Of a stretch of DNA of 57,901 nucleotides, positions 52,974 through 57,901 are shown piece by piece. Within the stretch, counting starts at the first letter, position 1, and the number at the start of each line of letters is the position of its first letter. Where the stretch lies: contig CAZSRZ010000016.1 in NCBI GenBank assembly GCA_964609085.1, forward strand, positions 1 through 57,901. Direction: 5' to 3'. Source of the stretch: JANPLG01 sp964609085. Lineage in GTDB: Bacteria; Armatimonadota; SYMT01. The translations under genes and the position numbers were made by a program. The notes under the pieces are model-generated. The model was not told where the DNA came from. It did no database searches and saw only the letters and a list, made by a program, of their open reading frames with translations.

Positions 52974-53876
52974 TCACGCTTTGGGGTCCGGGAGTTGGTG
53001 ACAGGCCCACTTCTCGAGCGGCAGGATCGCAGCCTGCGTGCCAAGATCCCCCCCGCCGTCCGCCTGCACCGCGCGCCACACCTGGTTCATCAACGCCGTG
53101 CCCGGCAGCGGCAGATCAGCCTCGCCCGCGGCCTCAAGCACCAGCCGGAGATCCTTCTGCGCAAGCCGCACCATGAACCCCGGTGCGAAGTCCCGGTTCA
53201 CAATCCGCGGCGCGAGGTTGGAGAGCATCCACGAGCCGGCGGCTCCGGCGGAGATCGCCTGGAGCATCTTCGCCGGGTCGATGCCGTTCTTGCTGGCGAA
53301 CATGATCGCCTCGCAGCCGGCAAGCATGTTGACCGCCACGGCGATCTGATTGCAGAGCTTGCAAACCTGACCCGCTCCGTGGTCGCCGATGTGGATGATG
53401 TTCTTGCCCATGGACTGGAACACAGGCAGGGCACGCTCGAAGGCGATCGGCGAACCCCCCACCATGATCGAGAGCGTGCCCGCCTTCGCTCCCACATCGC
53501 CGCCGCTGACCGGGGCGTCGAGCATGTCGACCCCCCTCTCGGCCAGCGCGGCCGCGATCTTGCGCGTGATCGACGGTGACATCGTGGTCATGTCGATGAC
53601 CAGTGAGCCTGACGCCGCCCCCTCGATGACTCCCGCGGGTCCCAGCACGACGCGCTCCACGTCCGGGCTGTCGGTGACCATCGTGATGATCACATCACTC
53701 TTCGCGGCCACGTCGGCCGGTGATGCTCCCGGCGCCGCGCCGTACCCGACCACCGTGTCGATGGCCGCCTGGCTACGGTTCCAGACGGTGAGCGAGTAGC
53801 CTGCCTTGAGCAGGTTGGCACACATGGGCTTGCCCATGATGCCGAGGCCGATGAATCCGATGCGAGGTTGCTGCAT
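52974..53876 (-). CDS. NAD(P)-dependent beta-hydroxyacid dehydrogenase (2-hydroxy-3-oxopropionate reductase-like)
   Basis: 300 residues. Rossmann start IGFIGLGIMGKPMCANLLKAG, substrate loop DAPVSGGDVGAKAGTLSIMVGG, and the catalytic Lys region GAGQVCKLCNQIAVAVNMLAGCEA. This architecture is shared by tartronate semialdehyde reductase (GarR) and 3-hydroxyisobutyrate dehydrogenase; the pattern is closer to GarR. The ATG at 53876 is adopted over 53900 because it starts at the expected QPRIGFIGLG. Confidence 0.93.
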   Translation of the reverse strand: MQQPRIGFIGLGIMGKPMCANLLKAGYSLTVWNRSQAAIDTVVGYGAAPGASPADVAAKSDVIITMVTDSPDVERVVLGPAGVIEGAASGSLVIDMTTMSPSITRKIAAALAERGVDMLDAPVSGGDVGAKAGTLSIMVGGSPIAFERALPVFQSMGKNIIHIGDHGAGQVCKLCNQIAVAVNMLAGCEAIMFASKNGIDPAKMLQAISAGAAGSWMLSNLAPRIVNRDFAPGFMVRLAQKDLRLVLEAAGEADLPLPGTALMNQVWRAVQADGGGDLGTQAAILPLEKWACHQLPDPKA

Positions 53877-54014
53877 GAGTGGCGTGTCCGAACTGCTCAA
53901 GGGCCGTTCCCGAGCTGCGCCAGTCTATTGCAGGCGGACCCGTCCGGATTCCTGCCCTCGTCCCGCACCTGACCGGGGCGGTGAGGAGGACGTCGGCGGC
54001 GAACGGGCGCGAGT

Positions 54015-54071
54015 GGGTCATCGAACCGTCGTGGGGATCGAATGCCGACCCCCACGACGGTTGACTGACCC
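54015..54071. terminator. Long two-part hairpin downstream of the Trx-AhpD gene
   Basis: A 13-bp perfect stem (AACCGTCGTGGGG at 54024-54036 with its complement at 54050-54062) is extended, after a 3x3 internal loop, by GGGTCA/TGACCC. It begins 15 bases beyond the stop of the minus-strand selenoprotein candidate. No T-run follows, so intrinsic termination is not certain; RNA stabilisation is possible. Confidence 0.55.
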
Positions 54072-54086
54072 AGGGGACTCAGGGTG

Positions 54087-55070
54087 TCACCGCTTCGGCG
54101 GCACCGGAGATTGCCCGGTAGCCCGGAGTTCCGGCGGGAACCAGCCCGCCGCGGGGTAATCCAGCCCGTAAGCGTCCGCCATGCGGTTGAAGAAGGCGAA
54201 GAGTGAGGTGATGAAACTTGCCTCGAAGATCTCCTCATCCTTCCATCCGGCGCGCCGCATGCGCTCGACGTCCGCGTCTCGTGTCTTCGCCGGTTCGATC
54301 GTCACGACCTTGACGAAGGCCAGCAGCGCCTTGTCCTTCTCGGCGAAGCGAGTGAGATCCCCCGCCGCCAGTGCATCTACATCTGAAGCTTCTTGACCTG
54401 CCAACTGCAGGTTCCGCGCGTGCGCGCCCAGTCAGAATTTGCACTTATTCAGCGCCGAGACATAGGAGGCTATCATCTCCTTTGTTCGGCGCGTGAGGGA
54501 CGTGTCGCTGAAGTGGGCCTGCCGGGCCAGGGCGTTGATGGCGCCCATCCATTCCGGCTGCAGGCTCATGGTGCGGATGATTCCCGGGTTCGGTTTGCGC
54601 CCCAGGATGCGGGTCGCTGCCTCGAAGCGAGGGTCGCCTTCCTCTGCCCAGTCGATCCGCATCACCCCGGCGGCCTTGCGGGCCGCCGCCTCGATCGCGG
54701 CGGCATCGCTGCTGCGCACCACCAGGCGCCCGCGGCGGTCGTAGACCATCGCCGTGGGGGTCTCGGTGACCTGGTACTGCCGGGCAACCGGCTCTTCGCC
54801 GGTGGCCAGGTGGATCAACCGGAGCTGCGCCCTCGGGCCAACCGCCGTCTTCAACCCTTCCACGAAGGTACGTTCGATGGTGCTGTTCGGCCGGGTGAAG
54901 ACGAAGATCGTGGGCTGCTCCGGTGCCAGGTTGCGGATGAGGACCACCTCCGCACCGCGAGAAACCACTCCGGGGGGAAGTGCGGCCCCCGCCTGAGCCG
55001 GCGCCCCTTTCCCAGGGGCGCCGAGCATCAGCAGAGGCAAGACAGCCGTAACGGCCAGGAAGCCATGCAT
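54087..55070 (-). CDS. Exported Trx-fold/AhpD fusion selenoprotein candidate (CxxU), TGA at 54432-54434 read as Sec
   Basis: Reading from ATG 55070 (GAGAGGA ribosome site) through the in-frame TGA gives 327 residues. A signal peptide (MHGFLAVTAVLPLLMLGA) is followed by a thioredoxin-like domain (about 30-135; QPTIFVFTRPNST where CxxC would lie, and cis-Pro TPTAMVYD), then an AhpD/CMD peroxidase-like domain: KPNPGIIRTMSLQPEWMGAINALARQ, RRTKEMIASYVSALNKCKF-U-LGAHARNL. AhpD proteins have CxxC followed by H at this point, so Cys210-x-x-Sec213 is the redox pair and UGA replaces the second Cys codon. The frame then runs to a normal stop with the expected SFITSLFAFFNRMADAYGLD end. Selenocysteine AhpD/CMD-domain proteins are a known bacterial type; the exported fusion is unfamiliar to me. 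It starts four bases after the pseudopilin gene, in one operon. Confidence 0.87.
54396..54412 (-). promoter_or_regulatory. Candidate bacterial SECIS hairpin after UGA 54432-54434
   Basis: ACCUGC pairs perfectly with GCAGGU around the loop AGUUG. The stem starts 20 bases after the UGA and the loop at base 26, inside the range described for bacterial SECIS elements, and the loop holds the expected G-U. The 6-bp perfect stem and position make this the stronger of the two candidates. Confidence 0.7.
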
Positions 55071-55074
55071 GGGT

Positions 55075-55890
55075 TCAGTCCTCTCGGAACCACGCCTGCG
55101 CGTTGGGGGAAAGCGATTTGCGATAAGCGACCGCTGAGCCCCGGTCTCGCCACGAGTCCGGTCCACGGAACCACTTCGCGTGGCCGTCCGCAAGCAGGTA
55201 GACGGAACCTCCGTTGTGCTTGTAGCGCGCGGCGCAGTAGACCCCTGCCCCACCCTGGGGAGCCGGTGCGCCGGGCGGTGTCCCGGATTCATTACCCGTG
55301 CAGCCGGTGGTGGTGTCGTCGCCGGCCACGGCTGGGCGCGTTCCCATGGCGTGGGTGGCAAGCACTACGTTGGCCGGTGCGCCGAGTTGCGCCAGAATCG
55401 TGATCAGCCCCGGAAACCAGAATCCCGGGAAGCTACGATTCCCCATGGGCATAATGTTGCCGTTGGCCGCGTAGCTCATTGCCGGGGTGATCTGCGCCGC
55501 CGTGAAGCTCGGTGGGGCGGGATCGCCTGCCCGCGCCGGCACCGAGGTGTTCGGGAAGCTGGGACACGTGTAGAACGTTTTCACCGGGCTCCCCGCGAAT
55601 CCAAACCCCTGTGCTCCAACCTTTACGTACGGCTCCACGAGGTCGTACCAGGTCATCGTCGGGGTTACCGCGTTCGAGGCGGACCAGGGCAGCGTCTCGT
55701 CGTAGTCGCCGGTGTACATCAGGATGGCCAGCCCCACCTGCTTGAGGTTGGAGGTACAGGACGCCTTGCGGGCGGACTCCCGGGCCTGCGCGAAGACCGG
55801 GAACAGGATCGCCGCCAGGATGGCGATGATGGCGATCACCACCAGCAGTTCGATCAGCGTGAAACCCCGCCGGGTTGGTTGATTCTTCAT
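55075..55890 (-). CDS. DUF1559-type pseudopilin/prepilin-like protein
   Basis: 271 residues. RRGFTLIELLVVIAIIAILAA is a textbook type IV prepilin signal, followed by ILFPVFAQARESARKASCTSNLKQVG and AILMYTGDYDETLPW. This version of the helix is the one I associate with Armatimonadota. The C-terminal part has the typical ARYKHNGGSVYLLADGHAKWFRG end. ATG 55890 is chosen as it begins just before the signal. The gene sits directly upstream of the Trx-AhpD gene with a four-base gap. Confidence 0.9.
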   Translation of the reverse strand: MKNQPTRRGFTLIELLVVIAIIAILAAILFPVFAQARESARKASCTSNLKQVGLAILMYTGDYDETLPWSASNAVTPTMTWYDLVEPYVKVGAQGFGFAGSPVKTFYTCPSFPNTSVPARAGDPAPPSFTAAQITPAMSYAANGNIMPMGNRSFPGFWFPGLITILAQLGAPANVVLATHAMGTRPAVAGDDTTTGCTGNESGTPPGAPAPQGGAGVYCAARYKHNGGSVYLLADGHAKWFRGPDSWRDRGSAVAYRKSLSPNAQAWFRED

Positions 55891-56137
55891 TCGGTCGGTT
55901 CTCAGCCGCCTTGGTTGAGTGGAGAAGAGCAGACCGTCCGGGACCGGTGCGCGGTAGACCGAGCGACGGTGCCCGTGGGCTGGAGCTAATCTACTCAACC
56001 GGAGGGCAGCGTGCCGTTAGAATGCGTTAAACATTGCGGTCGCCTACCGTGCAGCGTGCCTGTGGTCTTGATTCGCGGAGGGGGCAGAGGGAGTCTCGCC
56101 CGCCCGCCGAACTGAGGTGACGGAGGACGCGAAGCGC
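55891..56137. other. Divergent intergenic region
   Basis: These 247 bases lie between the pseudopilin operon and the oppositely transcribed Gfo/Idh gene. A GGAGG ribosome site precedes the Gfo/Idh ATG. I see no clear -35/-10 pair or RNA gene. Confidence 0.4.
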
Positions 56138-57436
56138 ATGACCGCCATCACGCGACGAGGACTGCTGCGGGATTCCCTGCTGGTCGGGGCCGGGGTTTGG
56201 GTGGGGACAGACGTGGCCCGGGCTGCGGATTCCCCCAATGAGAAGCTAAACATCGCCATCATCGGGATCGATGGCCGTGGGGCCGCGAACCTTGCGGCCG
56301 TAGCCCCCACCGAGAACATCGTCGCCCTGTGTGATGTCGATGAGGAAAAGCTGGCCAGGGTTGGCGCTCGTTTCCCACAGGCTCATCGCGAGACGGACTA
56401 CCGCCGGCTGTTTTCGCGACCGGACATCGATGCCGTGATGGTGAGCACACCGGATCATCACCATGCCCCCGCGGCTTCAATGGCGCTGCGGATGAAGAAG
56501 CACGTCTACTGCGAGAAGCCGTTGACGCACTCCATCGCCGAGGCGCGCGCGCTGGCAAAGCTCGCGAAGCACGCTCGAGTCGCGACGCAGATGGGCAACC
56601 AGGGCCACTCCAACGACGGGACTCGGCGCGTGGTGGAACTCGTGCGCGCCGGCGCCGTCGGCCCCATCCGTGAGGCCCACTGTTGGACCGATCGCCCTAT
56701 CTGGCCCCAGGGGGGCGACCGACCGGCGCCGAGCCCGGCGCCTTCCTCCCTGCACTGGGATCTCTGGCTGGGGCCCGCGCCCGTGCGCCCCCACGCCGCC
56801 GGGTATCACCCCTTCGCCTGGCGAGGGTGGTGGGATTTCGGTACCGGTGCGCTCGGCGACATGGCGTGTCACGTCATGGACACCGCCTATTGGGCGCTCG
56901 AGCTCGGTGCGCCGAAGAGCGTGGAAGCCTGGGGTGAACCGCACCATCCGGATTCCGCGCCTCGGTCCAGCGTCATCCGCTACGAATTCGGCGCGCGGGG
57001 GGAAATGCCGCCGATGAGCCTCACGTGGTACGACGGCGGCAAGAAGCCTGCCTCGGAGTTTCTCGGCGGCAAGCCCTACCCGGACAACGGCACGCTGCTG
57101 ATCGGGGACAAGGGCAAGATCCTGCTCCCGGACCCCTACGGTAGCACCTTCGTACTACTCCCGGAGAAGCAATTCGAGGGGTTCCAGCCCCCGGCACCCA
57201 CCATCCCGAACTCCATCGGCCACCACGCTGAGTGGTTGCTCGCGTGCAAGACGGGCAGCCCCACCGGCAGCAACTTCAAGTACGCAACCGGGCTGACGGA
57301 GATGGTCCTCCTGGGCAACGTCGCCTTTCGAGCGGGACACAAGATCCTCTGGGACGCCCGCAAGGTGCGCGTGACCAACTGCGCGGAGGCCGCCCAATTC
57401 GTGGCACGTGAATACCGAGAGGGGTGGTCGCTCTAG
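56138..57436 (+). CDS. Gfo/Idh/MocA family oxidoreductase with Tat-like signal
   Basis: 432 residues. Twin-arginine leader ITRRGLLRDSLLVGAGVWVG, then the Rossmann start LNIAIIGIDGRGAANLAAV, the family signature VYCEKPLTHSIAEARALAK (catalytic-type Lys in EKP) and GTGALGDMACHVMDTAYWAL in the C-terminal domain. Many such proteins are exported and oxidise or isomerise sugars with NAD. Start ATG 56138 is preferred over GTG 56117 because GGAGG precedes it. The hairpin repeat array begins right after the stop. Confidence 0.92.
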   Translation: MTAITRRGLLRDSLLVGAGVWVGTDVARAADSPNEKLNIAIIGIDGRGAANLAAVAPTENIVALCDVDEEKLARVGARFPQAHRETDYRRLFSRPDIDAVMVSTPDHHHAPAASMALRMKKHVYCEKPLTHSIAEARALAKLAKHARVATQMGNQGHSNDGTRRVVELVRAGAVGPIREAHCWTDRPIWPQGGDRPAPSPAPSSLHWDLWLGPAPVRPHAAGYHPFAWRGWWDFGTGALGDMACHVMDTAYWALELGAPKSVEAWGEPHHPDSAPRSSVIRYEFGARGEMPPMSLTWYDGGKKPASEFLGGKPYPDNGTLLIGDKGKILLPDPYGSTFVLLPEKQFEGFQPPAPTIPNSIGHHAEWLLACKTGSPTGSNFKYATGLTEMVLLGNVAFRAGHKILWDARKVRVTNCAEAAQFVAREYREGWSL

Positions 57437-57437
57437 C

Positions 57438-57800
57438 TCCCGCATGGCCCCCACGAACCCGCTCTCGCCCACCGGACGGGGATAACCTGGGTGCGCGTGC
57501 GTCCCCGCCCGCATGGCCCGCTTTCGCCCACCGGACGGGGATAACCTGGGTGCGCGGGCGTCCCCGCCCGCACGGCCCCCGAAGCCGCCCTCGCCCACCG
57601 GACGGGGATGACCTGGGTGCGCGGGCGTCCCCGCCCGCATGGCCCCCACGAACCCGCTCTCGCCCACCGGACGGGGATAACCTGGGTGCGCGGGCGTCCC
57701 CGCCCGCATGGGCTCCACGAACCCGCTCTCGCCCACCTGATCGGGATGACCTGGGTGCGCGGGCGTCCCCGCCCGCATGGCCCCCACGAACCCCGTCCCC
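57438..57800. repeat. Five-copy direct repeat array of 59-69-base hairpin units
   Basis: Five copies (beginning near 57466, 57525, 57592, 57661 and 57730), with a partial copy before the first, share CGCCCACCGGACGGGGAT and AACCTGGGTGCGCG, and contain the hairpin GCGGGCG-TCCC-CGCCCGC. Unit lengths of 59, 67, 69 and 69 bases vary by small deletions. Units are nearly contiguous without spacers. The region holds no gene; it fills the gap between the convergent Gfo/Idh and hydrolase genes. Probably a REP-like or intergenic repeat. Confidence 0.85.
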
Positions 57801-57807
57801 GACCGAG

Positions 57808-57901
57808 TCAGAGACCTGGAGGCGGCGCCTTCAGCCACTTGTCCAACCACGCGAGCACTGCCCCGATCTCTCCGAGGTTGAAGCTCGCGTGTTTGGCGTT
57901 G
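57808..57901 (-). CDS. C-terminal end of a probable hydrolase, cut by the window edge
   Basis: The last 30 codons of a minus-strand gene read NAKHASFNLGEIGAVLAWL then DKWLKAPPPGL and a TGA stop. A His followed some ten residues later by a WLDKWL helix resembles the end of alpha/beta hydrolases, where the catalytic His precedes the last helix. Family assignment is weak because only the tail is visible. Confidence 0.5.
   Translation of the reverse strand, partial: NAKHASFNLGEIGAVLAWLDKWLKAPPPGL

Noticed and set aside
4939..54434. TGA generally reassigned to Cys or Trp in this organism
   Set aside because: Many other genes in the window end cleanly at TGA with four-base ATGA overlaps, so TGA is a normal stop here.
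57438..57800. Possible CRISPR array
   Set aside because: Units are contiguous 59-69-base repeats without unique spacers, and no cas gene is nearby.
57155..57850. Minus-strand open frame with repeated MRAGTPAHPG-type peptides
   Set aside because: The repeated peptide is the translation of the intergenic hairpin array; the frame overlaps the Gfo/Idh gene.

Overview
The window is a GC-rich bacterial chromosome segment with dense, often overlapping genes. Its family mix points to Armatimonadota, or less likely a planctomycete-type relative: DUF1559-type pseudopilins with an ILFPVFAQARE-like helix and a YxxDYDE-like motif, a DUF1501 protein, a twin-arginine Gfo/Idh/MocA oxidoreductase, SBBP beta-propeller and TPR-CHAT proteins, and a LexA with a Gram-positive-type operator (GAAC-N4-GTTC). 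The phylum is inferred from protein families; no rRNA marker is present. No tRNA or rRNA gene was recognised.

Layout. 80-3298: TPR-CHAT protein. 3463-5100 (minus): an isolated sugar-type ABC permease and an exported thioredoxin-like protein read through an in-frame UGA. 5271-24700 (minus): one long exopolysaccharide operon that runs, in transcription order, from a Wzc-like tyrosine kinase and Wza-like export protein through a GT2, a chain of GT4 enzymes (one a tandem fusion), a Wzx-like flippase and a methyltransferase to a Wzy/O-antigen-ligase-like polymerase. 24972-27888: DUF1501 protein and a GH99-like/WbsX protein, convergent. 28077-28681: unknown gene overlapping a PIN-domain remnant. 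28868-34652 (plus): compact type II secretion/type IV pilus-like operon (F, E, small membrane protein, six pseudopilin-like proteins). 34669-45233: DUF1348 protein, large ABC-2-like membrane protein, S9 peptidase, Cys-rich protein, SBBP protein, SRPBCC-epimerase fusion and DUF899 protein. 45405-50520: lipoprotein, PutA, LexA with a readable SOS promoter, and a VOC protein. 50555-55890 (minus): STN-like secreted protein, PhyH oxygenase, hydroxyacid dehydrogenase, a Trx-fold/AhpD fusion with an in-frame UGA, and a DUF1559 pseudopilin. 56138-57436: Gfo/Idh/MocA oxidoreductase, then an array of hairpin repeats and the C-terminus of a probable hydrolase on the minus strand.

The main discovery is two candidate selenoprotein genes (4561-5100 and 54087-55070, both minus). 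In each, a TGA interrupts an otherwise continuous frame exactly where the second cysteine of a redox CxxC motif is expected, giving CxxU. The frame continues to a full-length family match, and a hairpin able to act as a bacterial SECIS follows at the right distance. Both products carry export signals. The second joins an exported thioredoxin-fold domain lacking CxxC to an AhpD-like domain carrying CxxU. Conventional gene calling would split or truncate both genes.

How the genes work together: the EPS locus has chain assembly, flipping, polymerisation, export and length control, but no initiating phosphoglycosyltransferase. The pseudopilin operon has the ATPase and inner-membrane platform but neither secretin nor prepilin peptidase, so both systems must draw on genes elsewhere.
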